The notes under the pieces: model-generated
The model's database searches: none
Told to the model about the DNA's origin: nothing
The model's input: only the letters and a program-made list of their open reading frames with translations
Position numbers and translations under genes: made by a program
Source of the DNA: Lacicoccus qingdaonensis
GTDB taxonomy: Bacteria; Bacillota; Bacilli; Staphylococcales; Salinicoccaceae
Assembly (NCBI RefSeq): GCF_900101075.1
Contig: NZ_FNFY01000001.1
Coordinates: 248,001-312,000 of the forward strand
Direction: 5' to 3'
DNA: 64,000 nucleotides
Part shown: positions 54,632 to 63,699 of the stretch, piece after piece
Position numbering within the stretch: position 1 is the first letter of the stretch
Layout: the number at the start of each line of letters is the position of its first letter

Positions 54632-55118
54632 TTGCTTCTGCACCTCCCTCGACTACTTTGATTGTCGATGTCATGTCTGTATGACCGACACCACAGTATT
54701 CATTACAGACAATCAGATATTCTCCGACATTGTCGAAATTTGTACGATATGTAGAAACCAGTCCGGGTTCAACCATCATATTGATATTCGTATTGACCAC
54801 CTGAAAACCGTGGACAACATCGGTTGATACGACCTGCACCTTCACCCTCGAACCTTGCGGTATTTCCACTTCACTCGGTTCATAGTTGAAAGCGCTGGCA
54901 ACAAAGTATAAATTGTAGTCAAATTCATCGTCATCCGACTCATACAGACCCGGTTCTGCAAACCTGTCATCATCTCTCACATATTCAGGATTTATCGTTT
55001 CAATCCCGCTTGCGGCCGGTGTGTGGCCGGCATGCACGGCAGAAACACCGAGGATTACAAGGAAAATAATCAGCGATCCGGTGCCGACGCTCATCCATAT
55101 TTTTTCAAACTTATGCAT
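54624..55118 (-). CDS. ba3-type cytochrome c oxidase subunit II
   Basis: A 164-residue subunit with one N-terminal helix and an extracellular cupredoxin domain. The binuclear CuA site is VCNEYCGVGHTDM (Cys, Glu, Cys, His, Met), with the first His in STDVVHGFQV. It accepts electrons from cytochrome c and passes them to subunit I. The SCO protein at 915 is a candidate for loading CuA. It is encoded between the small subunit and subunit I. Confidence 0.93.
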   Translation of the reverse strand: MHKFEKIWMSVGTGSLIIFLVILGVSAVHAGHTPAASGIETINPEYVRDDDRFAEPGLYESDDDEFDYNLYFVASAFNYEPSEVEIPQGSRVKVQVVSTDVVHGFQVVNTNINMMVEPGLVSTYRTNFDNVGEYLIVCNEYCGVGHTDMTSTIKVVEGGAEANE

Positions 55119-55133
55119 TTTAAATCATCCTTT

Positions 55134-55298
55134 CTACATTCTATCCAGAAATAGTATAAAAGCGCCGAACCAGCTGACGAAAATCAAACCGCCGAGAAAC
55201 ATGACCATCATGAATGTCCCTCTTAAATCCAGTTTTGAGTGATCCACATCATGAGTTTCAGAGTTTTCCTGTATTTTTTCTACCTTCTTTTCAGTCAT
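55134..55298 (-). CDS. Small cytochrome c oxidase subunit (IIa-like)
   Basis: A 54-residue protein: a charged N-terminus (MTEKKVEKIQ) and one long helix (GTFMMVMFLGGLIFVSWFGA). It fits the short subunit IIa found first in ba3 oxidase operons. ATG 55298 lies 7 bases after AGGAG; the ATG at 55301 and the TTG further upstream are less well placed. It is 15 bases ahead of subunit II. Confidence 0.75.
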   Translation of the reverse strand: MTEKKVEKIQENSETHDVDHSKLDLRGTFMMVMFLGGLIFVSWFGAFILFLDRM

Positions 55299-55361
55299 CA
55301 TCTCACTCCTAAACAATAATTATTCTTAATTAAGATGTTAAATAAATTCGTCAAATAAAGA

Positions 55362-55377
55362 AGTGATAAAAGTCACA
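55362..55377. promoter_or_regulatory. Crp/Fnr-type box between the oxidase operon and fnr
   Basis: AGTGA-N6-TCACA matches the Crp/Fnr consensus TGTGA-N6-TCACA with one change. It lies 64 bases from the oxidase operon start and 41 bases from the regulator start. Confidence 0.55.
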
Positions 55378-55417
55378 TATTGTGATAATATTTTATATAA
55401 GAAAGCGGGGTGTTGAT

Positions 55418-56102
55418 ATGGTGGAAGAGCTTACATTCAAACCGGAAATGATTGTGAATTTGCTGAAGGAAAAAGGTAAGATATTGAAATTGCAAAAAGG
55501 TGAATATGTGTTTCATCCCGGGGATACAGCGAGATATGTCTACTGCCTGGATGAAGGTGAGATATTCATCAGCAGAATGCAGGAAGACGGGCGCGAAATG
55601 ATTACGAATTATTTGAGTATTCGGAGCTCTGACACTGCACTCTGCCAATAAAGAACACACTACATACGCAAGAGTTAAAAAAGATTGTACACTTTATAAA
55701 TATGAAAAAAGACAGTTTGAACAATTCATATTATCCAATGAAGATATAAAAATGGAATGGCTGCACTGGCTGGATATCGACAGGGAAAGAAATGCCTCAA
55801 AGATGCGGGATATGTTTTTGTACGGAAAGCGGGGGGCACTGCAGTCTGTACTGATTCGTCTGACGAATTCATTCGGGCTTGAGACAGAGGACGGCATACT
55901 GATTGACACCCAGCTGACAAACCAGGAACTTGCAGGATTATGCGGCACTTCGAGGGAAGTGGTCAATAGAATGCTGTCGGATCTGAAAAAGCAGGAAGTG
56001 ATCAAGGTTGAGTGTAAATATATTACCGTTGTTAATATTGAGGCACTGCGGAGTAATATAAACTGTGACAGATGCACCATTGATGTATGCCAGATTTTTT
56101 AA
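55418..56102 (+). pseudogene. fnr: Fnr (Crp/Fnr-family oxygen sensor), frameshifted
   Basis: The first frame from ATG 55418 encodes the start of a cyclic-nucleotide-like sensory domain (EYVFHPGDTARYVYCLDEGE) and stops at 55651. From about 55630 another frame continues ALTLHSANKEHTTYARVKK through the dimer helix and the helix-turn-helix LAGLCGTSREVVNRMLSDL to 56102. One extra base near 55628 explains the break. The C-terminal cluster CDRCTIDVC (C-x2-C-x4-C) matches the [4Fe-4S] ligands of Bacillus subtilis Fnr. The intact protein would be about 228 residues. It would regulate anaerobic genes, likely including the divergent oxidase. Confidence 0.8.
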
Positions 56103-56141
56103 TGGAAATTCTTTTTGCTTCTCAAAATTTCAGAGGTGTGT

Positions 56142-56147
56142 TATAGT
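56142..56147 (+). promoter_or_regulatory. -10 element of the 6S RNA promoter
   Basis: TATAGT, seven bases before the predicted 6S RNA 5' end. The -35 region (TTCTCA, 17 bases upstream) is poorly conserved. Confidence 0.5.
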
Positions 56148-56153
56148 ATATCT

Positions 56154-56352
56154 AATAGAAATATCTGAGAGGTTCGTGATGTGTTGAATTAAATTTTGAC
56201 CTAACACCTTTTAAATCGGGAGTCTAATAGGTTTTCCTTCAAAAAACACGCCTAGCCATTAGGACGTTTGGAGTTGGAAACAGGACACCCACCTGCACTT
56301 AGCAGGCCAAAATTATCAGCTGAAACACACGGCTTTAGCTTGGATATTTCGA
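56154..56352 (+). ncRNA. ssrS: 6S RNA
   Basis: The position between the aspS region and rarA is that of bsrA (6S-1 RNA) in Bacillus subtilis. The closing stem GAAATATC (56158-56165) / GATATTTC (56343-56350) is perfect and encloses about 177 bases, the right size for 6S RNA. No open frame is present. 6S RNA mimics an open promoter and sequesters sigma-A RNA polymerase in stationary phase. A strong terminator follows. Confidence 0.82.
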
Positions 56353-56357
56353 AAATT

Positions 56358-56391
56358 AAGCACCGGCTGCATCTGCGGCCGGTGCTTTTTT
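56358..56391 (+). terminator. Terminator of 6S RNA
   Basis: Perfect 10-bp stem AAGCACCGGC (56358-56367) / GCCGGTGCTT (56378-56387), then T residues. It also faces the end of rarA on the other strand. Confidence 0.9.
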
Positions 56392-56395
56392 CAAT

Positions 56396-57673
56396 TCATT
56401 TTTTATTGAACAGTGATTTGATTTTGGAATATATTTCATCCAGCTGTGCTTCATATTTGGTGTTTGCAGTCGGCATGAAATATTCCCTATCTAGGAGCGT
56501 GTCCGGTAAATACTGCTGCGCGACGATATTATTCGGGAAGTTGTGGGGATACTGATATCCGACTGCATTGCCCAATTTTTCGGCACTTGCATAATGACCG
56601 TCTTTCAAATGTTTCGGAACCGTGCCGGATCTTCCTTTTCTTATGTCGGAAAGGGCATTGTCGATACTCTTGTATGCACTGTTTGACTTTGGAGACAGTG
56701 CAAGTTCGATCACCGCGTTGGCGAGCGGTATTCTTGCTTCAGGGAAGCCCAGCCGCTCAGCAGAGATGATCGCATTTAAAGTGCGCGTTGCCAGCTGAGG
56801 GTTGGCAAGGCCGATATCTTCATAGGCGATGACGAGAAGACGCCGTGCGATTGTCACGAGGTCACCCGCTTCTATCAGCCTTGCCAGGTAGTGTAAACTT
56901 GCGTTGACATCACTGCCCCTGATCGATTTCTGGAAGCCGCTCATCACGTCGTAATGGGCGTCGCCGTCCTTGTCGTGCAGAAATGCTGTCTGCTGCATGC
57001 ATGCTTTAGCATCATCCAGTGTGATGTGTACCAAATCATCAACGGGTTTTGTACTGAGTGCTGCGAGTTCAAGGGCATTGAGCGCACTTCTTACGTCGCC
57101 CTGGGCGGATAGTGTGAAGTGGTCCATGGCATCTTCATCAATTTCAATATTCAAATTGCCGAGGCCGCGTTCACTGTCCTCGAGCGACCTCGTCACTGCG
57201 AGTTTCACGTCTTCCGTGTCCAGCAGGTCAAGTTCGAATATCTGTGTTCTCGATCTGATTGCGGGGTTTATTGCATGATATGGATTGGAAGTTGTCGCAC
57301 CGATCAGGATGATTGTCCCTTTTTCCAGATGCGGCAGAAGAAAATCCTGTTTTGCCTTATCCAGGCGGTGTATCTCATCGAGAAGAAGTATGACCGTTCC
57401 GCTCATCTTTCCTTCCTCAACAATCTGCTGCATGTCTTTCTTTGTATTTGAAACTGCGTTCAAAGTTCGGAACATATATTTTGTAGAGCCTGCTATGGCA
57501 CTTGCTATACTGGTTTTTCCGATTCCAGGAGGACCGTATAAGATCATGGAAGACAGCCTTTTGGCATCTACCATCCGTCTGATGATCCCACCTTCTCCCA
57601 CCAGGTGTTTCTGTGAAATCACTTCGTCTATCGTTCTTGGACGCATGCGATAACTTAATGGTTGTGTCGTCAT
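56396..57673 (-). CDS. rarA: Replication-associated recombination protein RarA (MgsA)
   Basis: A 425-residue AAA+ ATPase acting at stalled replication forks. Walker A is GPPGIGKTSIA, Walker B LLLDEIHRLDKAKQD and sensor 1 IGATTSNPYHAIN, and the C-terminal tetramerisation domain contains KSIRGSDVNASLHYLARL. ATG 57673 (MTTQPLSYRMRPRTIDEVI) is used, with GGGTGA upstream; the TTG at 57685 lies in that site. It converges with 6S RNA and diverges from cymR, the usual Bacillales order. Confidence 0.94.
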   Translation of the reverse strand: MTTQPLSYRMRPRTIDEVISQKHLVGEGGIIRRMVDAKRLSSMILYGPPGIGKTSIASAIAGSTKYMFRTLNAVSNTKKDMQQIVEEGKMSGTVILLLDEIHRLDKAKQDFLLPHLEKGTIILIGATTSNPYHAINPAIRSRTQIFELDLLDTEDVKLAVTRSLEDSERGLGNLNIEIDEDAMDHFTLSAQGDVRSALNALELAALSTKPVDDLVHITLDDAKACMQQTAFLHDKDGDAHYDVMSGFQKSIRGSDVNASLHYLARLIEAGDLVTIARRLLVIAYEDIGLANPQLATRTLNAIISAERLGFPEARIPLANAVIELALSPKSNSAYKSIDNALSDIRKGRSGTVPKHLKDGHYASAEKLGNAVGYQYPHNFPNNIVAQQYLPDTLLDREYFMPTANTKYEAQLDEIYSKIKSLFNKK

Positions 57674-57761
57674 ATTTTCACCCAACTGTTTTATTATGAT
57701 ATATTTAATATATTACAACAAAAATCAACTTATTAAAAAGTTTAGTATTCAGAGGTGTATT

Positions 57762-58178
57762 ATGAAAATATCAACTCGTGGCAGATATGGATTATATTTT
57801 ATGCTGGCGCTGGCCAGGGATTATGGAGAAAAGAAAAGAAGTGTGAAATCCGTTGCGACAGAACGTGAAATCAGTGACTTATATCTGGAACAGATTGTGG
57901 CCAGTCTGAAGAAAGAAAGCCTTGTGAAGAGTACGAGAGGCGCATATGGCGGCTATGAACTGAACCATCCACCTGAAGATATAACCGTCGGTCAGATCTT
58001 CAAAACGGTGGAGGAAAACATCGTTGCTGTGGAAAGTGATGAAAAGGACAGCAAGAATGAAAGGTTCCTATGGGGAAGGATCAGGGATGCCATCAGCGAT
58101 GTACTTGATCATACGACTTTGAAAGATATGGTGGATTACGACGGCGAAGGTCTTGATGATTATATGTTCCATATTTAA
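57762..58178 (+). CDS. cymR: Rrf2-family cysteine metabolism repressor CymR
   Basis: A 138-residue winged-helix regulator repressing sulfur-uptake and cysteine-synthesis genes, in Bacillales acting with cysteine synthase CysK. The N-terminus MKISTRGRYGLYFMLALARD and the recognition region ISDLYLEQIVASLKKESLVK are diagnostic, with GGYELNHPPEDITVGQI in the wing. No cysteine cluster is present, which separates it from the Fe-S regulators IscR/NsrR. GAGGTG precedes ATG 57762. The thiosulfate importer at 9.4 kb is a possible target. Confidence 0.92.
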   Translation: MKISTRGRYGLYFMLALARDYGEKKRSVKSVATEREISDLYLEQIVASLKKESLVKSTRGAYGGYELNHPPEDITVGQIFKTVEENIVAVESDEKDSKNERFLWGRIRDAISDVLDHTTLKDMVDYDGEGLDDYMFHI

Positions 58179-58200
58179 ATAATTATTCTGGAGTTTTTAT

Positions 58201-59883
58201 ATGATAATAAAAAAGCGCATTGAATATATAAACCGCTACAGGGAAATTGCGAGTAATTTTTCATCGGCCGGCTTCGGATTCCTTGTTGAGGAGCTTGGTC
58301 TGGATGAGCTGTTAAGTCTGCCGAAAAGAATCATATTGAGACAGGCTAAAAGTGATGAGGAAAAATCAAGAGGTGAACGGATACGGATATTCATCGAAGA
58401 GATGGGCACGACTTTCATCAAGCTTGGCCAGATTGCCAGTACACGGCCGGACCTGATACCGAAGGATATCATCGACGAACTCGAAAAACTTCAAAGTAAT
58501 GTACCGCCGTTTGCCTTCGAAGATGTGAAGAAAGTGATTGAGGAATCACTGGATGTCAAAACTGAAGATGTCTTCTTTTCGATAGAAGAAACCCCGATCG
58601 GCTCTGCATCGACAGGGCAGGTGCATAAGGCAGTGACTGCTGACGGCCTGACAGTGGCGGTCAAAGTCCAGCGCCCGAACATTGAAAAAAGGGTCCGGAC
58701 CGACCTTGAGATACTTCATCACCTTGCGACTCTTGCCGAACAGCGCATGGAGTGGGCAAGGCAGTATCATCTGACCGACATGATTGAAGAGTTTTCAGAA
58801 GCAATTCTGGATGAACTGGATTATACGATTGAAGCGAATAATGCCGATAAGATCCGTAAACAGTTTGAACGGGACAGCAAAATCAAAATTCCGGAAATGA
58901 TCAGGGAACTGTCTACGAAAAACGTCCTGGTCATGGAGTATATAGACGGGATACCGATCAGTCATCACGAAGAACTGGAAGCACACGGCTACTCCAGGGA
59001 AGTACTCGCTGAGCGTCTTTCCAATGCACTTTTCCATCAGGTCATCGTCGAAGGATTTTTCCACGGCGACCCCCATCCAGGAAACGTCAGTGTGCTTGAA
59101 GATGAAACGATTGCCTTCATGGACTTCGGAATGGTAGGCAGACTGTCACAGGATATGAAATATAACTTCGGCACACTGCTGATTGGCATGATGCGAAAAG
59201 ATGCCTCGGGTGTCGTCAAGGCCATTGTGAAAATGGGCGTGGTGCCTGCAGGTGTCGAGATGAATGTACTGAATCGCGATGCTGAAAAACTGAGGGATAA
59301 GTATTATGATATCCCGCTCAGTCATTTGAATATCGGCGAAGCGGTGCAGGATATTTTCCATATTGCAAATAAACACCGGATCGGCCTGCCGCAGGATTTC
59401 ACAATTCTCGGCAAGTCGCTCATCACACTGGAGAGCGTAGTCAGCAGCCTTGATCCGGAATTCAGCATCATGGATATTGCCGAACCATTCGGCAGAATTC
59501 TCGTGAAAGAGAAGTATGATCCGAGGAACATGGCTTCAAGGGCATATAATAATCTGCAGGATGTCGGTGATACAGCAGTGGATGTTTCCAATAACCTGAA
59601 AATATTTTCAGAATCACTGCGTGAGAAGAAAGTGCCGGTGCAGCTGTCGTTAAGAAGGTTCGAAGAACTGTTCAGAAGAATGGACCGGATCGGTAACAGA
59701 TTATCATTCAGCATCGTCCTCTTGTCTTTCAGCATCATCATGGTCGGACTGATCGTCGGAGCGGCGATTGCCGGACAGACAACGGTGATCTGGCAGATAC
59801 CGGCGATAGAAATCGGCTTCGTTCTTGCGGTGTTTTTATTTCTGGGACTTTTATATTCAATATTCAGATCCGGAAGATTTTAA
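58201..59883 (+). CDS. UbiB/AarF/ABC1 family atypical kinase
   Basis: A 560-residue membrane-tethered protein-kinase-like ATPase, in other bacteria connected with isoprenoid quinone synthesis or lipid handling. The family KxGQ motif is seen in TFIKLGQIASTRPDLIP, the Ala-rich loop region in IGSASTGQVHKAV, the catalytic HGDPHPGN and metal-binding DFGMVG. Two C-terminal helices (within residues 505-555) anchor it in the membrane. It lies 22 bases after cymR and may be co-transcribed, although a cysteine desulfurase gene is more usual there. Confidence 0.9.
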   Translation: MIIKKRIEYINRYREIASNFSSAGFGFLVEELGLDELLSLPKRIILRQAKSDEEKSRGERIRIFIEEMGTTFIKLGQIASTRPDLIPKDIIDELEKLQSNVPPFAFEDVKKVIEESLDVKTEDVFFSIEETPIGSASTGQVHKAVTADGLTVAVKVQRPNIEKRVRTDLEILHHLATLAEQRMEWARQYHLTDMIEEFSEAILDELDYTIEANNADKIRKQFERDSKIKIPEMIRELSTKNVLVMEYIDGIPISHHEELEAHGYSREVLAERLSNALFHQVIVEGFFHGDPHPGNVSVLEDETIAFMDFGMVGRLSQDMKYNFGTLLIGMMRKDASGVVKAIVKMGVVPAGVEMNVLNRDAEKLRDKYYDIPLSHLNIGEAVQDIFHIANKHRIGLPQDFTILGKSLITLESVVSSLDPEFSIMDIAEPFGRILVKEKYDPRNMASRAYNNLQDVGDTAVDVSNNLKIFSESLREKKVPVQLSLRRFEELFRRMDRIGNRLSFSIVLLSFSIIMVGLIVGAAIAGQTTVIWQIPAIEIGFVLAVFLFLGLLYSIFRSGRF

Positions 59884-59914
59884 AAGAGGTATCCAAAAAT
59901 TTGGATACCTCTTT
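59883..59914. terminator. Bidirectional terminator between aarF-like and aspartate kinase genes
   Basis: A perfect 15-bp stem from AAAGAGGTATCCAAA (59883) to TTTGGATACCTCTTT (59914) with a two-base centre, with T-runs in both directions. Confidence 0.92.
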
Positions 59915-59915
59915 C

Positions 59916-61271
59916 TTAGTCTATATTTCTGAAATATTCTTTATACACTGCATTGAGCGCTTTGTCATACTCGCTCATTTTAACTGCAAAAACCATACTG
60001 GATTCAGAAGCACCCTGATTCATCATCCTGATGTTCACATCATTTTCAGTGAGTGCTTTAGTCGCCTTGTTGGCAAGGCCGACAGTATACTCCATGCCTT
60101 CACCGACGATGACCAGCAGGGCGAGATCTCCTTCCGTCTCCACTTTTTCAGGTTCCAGCTGATCATTGATATCTTCTGTGATCAGTTCAGCCTTGTCCTC
60201 AAGGTTTTTGTTCCGGACAATGATCGAAATGTTGTCGATACCGGACGGCATATGTTCAACCGACACCCTGTGGTTCTCAAATATCTGCAGCAGTTTTCTC
60301 ATATACCCGACCTGACGGTTCATCAGATAATCTTTGACTGAAATTGCTGTAAATCCTACGTCACAGCTGATTCCAATGACGGGGATGTCTTTTATGAGTT
60401 CACGTTTGGATACGATTTTTGTCCCTTCGATTTCGGGTGCATTGGTGTTTTTTATCATGACCGGTATTTTTACCTGATAGAGCGGCTCCAGAGCTTCATC
60501 GTGGAAAATGCCGAATCCTGAATATGAGAGCTCCCTCATTTCACGGTAAGTCAACTCTTCGATTGCGTGGGGATTGTCGATGAAACCTGGATGGGCGGAA
60601 TATATATGACTCTGATCGGTATAGTTCTCATATATTTCTGCATCCAGTCCGCGTGCGACTATGGCACCTGAAATATCGGAACCGCCTCTTGGAAATGTCA
60701 CGATGTTGCCGTTTTTCGACATTCCGAAGAATCCCGGGATGACGATGACTTCTTCGGTGCTTTTCAGTTTGGAGATATTGTCATAAGATTCGTCCAGAAG
60801 CTTGGCATTGCTTGCCTCATCAGTGACATAGATCCCCGCTTCCTCAGGTGAATAATATTTCGCAGGCGTCCCTTCCTGCGACAGATATTTCGCGAGCATC
60901 TGTGCGTTGAAGTCTTCACCGCACGACTTCAGTGCATCGAGGAGGCGGTCATTATCTGTAATATTTTCAAGATATGACAGTATCGTCTTTCTGAATTTAT
61001 CCAGCAGGTCGAAGTCGATCTCGAGACCGGTGATGATTTCCTCATATCTGCTCAATATCGCATCGAGTGCTTCATTGTACGGCAGTCCCGTTATTTTGTT
61101 TGCATGAAGCGCAATCAGCAGATCGGTCACTTTAATATCTTCTTCGAACCTCTTACCGGGTGCACTGACGACCACTGCACCGATATCGCTGTCATTTTGA
61201 ATGATATTTGAAACTTTTTTGAGTTGTGTTGATGATGACAGGGAACTGCCACCGAATTTTGCTACTTTCAC
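59916..61271 (-). CDS. Aspartate kinase
   Basis: A 451-residue enzyme phosphorylating aspartate, the first step towards threonine, methionine and lysine. The kinase domain begins VAKFGGSSLSSSTQLKKV and contains FPRGGSDISGAIVARGL. Two ACT domains near the C-terminus (EHMPSGIDNISIIV and NIRMMNQGASESSMVFAV) bind allosteric amino acids. The start is GTG 61271 with AAAGGATG upstream. It is transcribed divergently from hom-thrC-thrB, so feedback by threonine is a likely control (inference); it is not fused to homoserine dehydrogenase. Confidence 0.94.
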   Translation of the reverse strand: MKVAKFGGSSLSSSTQLKKVSNIIQNDSDIGAVVVSAPGKRFEEDIKVTDLLIALHANKITGLPYNEALDAILSRYEEIITGLEIDFDLLDKFRKTILSYLENITDNDRLLDALKSCGEDFNAQMLAKYLSQEGTPAKYYSPEEAGIYVTDEASNAKLLDESYDNISKLKSTEEVIVIPGFFGMSKNGNIVTFPRGGSDISGAIVARGLDAEIYENYTDQSHIYSAHPGFIDNPHAIEELTYREMRELSYSGFGIFHDEALEPLYQVKIPVMIKNTNAPEIEGTKIVSKRELIKDIPVIGISCDVGFTAISVKDYLMNRQVGYMRKLLQIFENHRVSVEHMPSGIDNISIIVRNKNLEDKAELITEDINDQLEPEKVETEGDLALLVIVGEGMEYTVGLANKATKALTENDVNIRMMNQGASESSMVFAVKMSEYDKALNAVYKEYFRNID

Positions 61272-61351
61272 ATGCAGACATCCTTTAACTGAATTTTAGA
61301 CCTAATAATACATCAAAAATTAAGAATTGTGTAGACTATATCATTATTTTC

Positions 61352-61380
61352 TTGAATTTTTCAACTTTTCACTCTAATAT
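61352..61380 (+). promoter_or_regulatory. Promoter of hom-thrC-thrB
   Basis: TTGAAT (61352-61357) and TAATAT (61375-61380) with a 17-base spacer, about 40 bases before the hom start. Confidence 0.65.
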
Positions 61381-61418
61381 GGATAGTTATAAAGTATTTA
61401 AATGGAGGATTCTAGCTT

Positions 61419-62621
61419 ATGAAAATTGCTGTCTTAGGAATGGGCACTGTGGGTAGCGGTGTCGTTAATGTATTGAATACTAATAAAAACAAAATTGAAT
61501 CATTACTTGGTGAGGAAGTGACCGTCACCCACGTACTTGCTAAAAATATTGACAAGGCACGTGATATTGATTTATCCGGCATTCAACTTACTGATAAAGT
61601 TGAAGATATTTATGAAGCGGATATTGATGCTGTCATAGAAGTGATGGGCGGCATTGACAACACCTATGAAATCATACTTCAATTTTTGAAAAATAGAATC
61701 CATGTGGTCACTGCAAACAAAGATTTACTTGCTGAAAGAATAGATGATCTCGTTGCAGTCGCAAACGAGAATGAAGTCCACCTGAATTATGAAGCGAGTG
61801 TGGCAGGCGGCGTACCGATCATCAAAACGATTGAAAACTCTTTGAATGCCAACCAGATTTCAGAAGTGATGGGCATTTTAAATGGCACTACCAACTATAT
61901 ACTCACTAAAATGACCGTCGATGGTTGGACATACGACGATGCTCTGGAAGATGCTAAAGCAAAAGGATATGCAGAGGCTGACCCGACAAATGATGTCGAG
62001 GGCATCGATGCACTGAGAAAAATCGTTTTATTATCAAGACTTTCCTTCAATAAAAAAGTCGACATCAAAGATGTACCGAGCATCGGCATTACAAAAGTCG
62101 AAAGTGAAGATATCCAGATTGCGAAAAATCTCGGCTATGTCATGAAACTTGTCGGTATCGGCAAGTACAGTGACAGCCTGAGTGCGAGTGTGGAACCGAT
62201 CTTCTTCAAGGCGGACCACCAGCTTGCATCTGTCAATTATGAAAAGAATGCTGTGTATGTCATCGGCAACGCAGTCGGCGAGACGATGTACTACGGCCCT
62301 GGTGCCGGAAGTCTTGAGACGGCAAGTGCGGTCGTTTCCGATCTGATTGATGTTTTGACGACACCAGTCAAGGGCAACTTCGCACCGTCTGAAAAAGCGG
62401 TCATTCAAAACGAAGAAGTAGAGTATCAGTATTACTTACGCTTCAATAATGATGAATCGGCAGTCAAGTCTGCTTTGAATGATGCGGGCATCGGTCATGA
62501 GTTGAATAATGAAAATGACAATGTTGTAGCAATCACTGAAAAAGTGAATAAAAATCAATTGGATGAAGCGCTCGTCGGTCTGGAAACCGCGGCAAGATAT
62601 CCTGTCATAGGAGATGAGTAG
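61419..62621 (+). CDS. hom: Homoserine dehydrogenase
   Basis: A 400-residue NAD(P)-dependent enzyme reducing aspartate semialdehyde to homoserine. The Rossmann motif is [15 protein letters not shown], the active-site region [20 protein letters not shown] and the substrate region [14 protein letters not shown]. The final 70 residues may form a small ACT domain. TGGAGG precedes ATG 61419. It starts the threonine operon, with thrC one base after its stop. Confidence 0.95.
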   Translation: MKIAVLGMGTVGSGVVNVLNTNKNKIESLLGEEVTVTHVLAKNIDKARDIDLSGIQLTDKVEDIYEADIDAVIEVMGGIDNTYEIILQFLKNRIHVVTANKDLLAERIDDLVAVANENEVHLNYEASVAGGVPIIKTIENSLNANQISEVMGILNGTTNYILTKMTVDGWTYDDALEDAKAKGYAEADPTNDVEGIDALRKIVLLSRLSFNKKVDIKDVPSIGITKVESEDIQIAKNLGYVMKLVGIGKYSDSLSASVEPIFFKADHQLASVNYEKNAVYVIGNAVGETMYYGPGAGSLETASAVVSDLIDVLTTPVKGNFAPSEKAVIQNEEVEYQYYLRFNNDESAVKSALNDAGIGHELNNENDNVVAITEKVNKNQLDEALVGLETAARYPVIGDE

Positions 62622-62622
62622 A

Positions 62623-63699
62623 ATGGCGTACTGGAAAGGTTTGCTTGAAGAGTTCAAAGAATATTTACCGGTGACGGAAGATACACCGGCATTATCATTA
62701 CAGGAAGGCAATACGCCATTGATTCCTTTGAATTCATTCAGTGAGGAATATAATATCAATGCCTTCGCCAAATTTGAGGGCTTGAATCCGACCGGCTCAT
62801 TCAAGGACCGCGGTATGGTGCTTGCAGTCGCAAAGGCGAAAGAAGAAGGTGCGCATACCGTCATCTGTGCTTCAACAGGCAATACGTCCGCTTCCGCAGC
62901 GGCATATGCATCCAGGCTCGGACTGAATACGATCGTCGTCATACCGGAAGGCAAGGTTGCCCTTGGTAAAATTGCGCAGGCGATCGTCTATGGTGCAAAG
63001 ATCGTCTCCATTCAGGGCAACTTTGATGATGCCCTGAAAATCGTCCGTAAAATTGCGGAAAACAATGAAGGCATCACTCTTGTGAACTCTGTGAATCCAT
63101 ACAGAATCGAATGCCAGAAGACATCCGCATTTGAAATCGTTGACGCACTGGATGAAGCGCCGGACTACCTCTTCATTCCAGTCGGCAATGCAGGTAACAT
63201 TTCTGCCTACTGGAAAGGTTTCAAGGAGTACAATGAGAAAAAAGGCTCCAAACTGCCTAAAATGTTCGGCTATGAGGCAGAGGGTTCAGCTGCAATCACA
63301 AAAGATAAGATTATAGAAGCGCCTGAAACTGTGGGCACTGCGATCAGAATCGGCAACCCGACAAGCTGGACTCTGGCAACGGATGCACGGGATGAATCCG
63401 GCGGTATTATCGACTCTGTGACAGATGATGAAATCTTAAATGCGTACAGCCTGCTTGCCCGTAAGGAAGGTATTTTTGCAGAGCCCGGTTCGAATGCGAG
63501 TATCGCAGGACTGTTGAAGGCACTGTCCGAAGAGAAAGTGAGAGAGGGGAGCACTGTTGTCACAGTGTTGACGGGCAACGGACTTAAAGACCCTCAGACG
63601 GCTGTCGATGAAGCGGCTGTCCAGCCTAAAGTGCTTCCGAACGATGAAGCGGTCATCATCGATTATATCGAAAGTCTGAAAAACGATGAAACAGATTGA
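62623..63699 (+). CDS. thrC: Threonine synthase
   Basis: A 358-residue PLP enzyme converting O-phosphohomoserine to threonine. The PLP lysine is in [17 protein letters not shown], with the phosphate loop in [14 protein letters not shown]. Start ATG 62623 ([11 protein letters not shown]) follows GGAGATGAG; the slightly longer frame from 62614 overlaps hom. It overlaps thrB by 14 bases, so ThrC and ThrB are made together. Confidence 0.95.
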   Translation: MAYWKGLLEEFKEYLPVTEDTPALSLQEGNTPLIPLNSFSEEYNINAFAKFEGLNPTGSFKDRGMVLAVAKAKEEGAHTVICASTGNTSASAAAYASRLGLNTIVVIPEGKVALGKIAQAIVYGAKIVSIQGNFDDALKIVRKIAENNEGITLVNSVNPYRIECQKTSAFEIVDALDEAPDYLFIPVGNAGNISAYWKGFKEYNEKKGSKLPKMFGYEAEGSAAITKDKIIEAPETVGTAIRIGNPTSWTLATDARDESGGIIDSVTDDEILNAYSLLARKEGIFAEPGSNASIAGLLKALSEEKVREGSTVVTVLTGNGLKDPQTAVDEAAVQPKVLPNDEAVIIDYIESLKNDETD

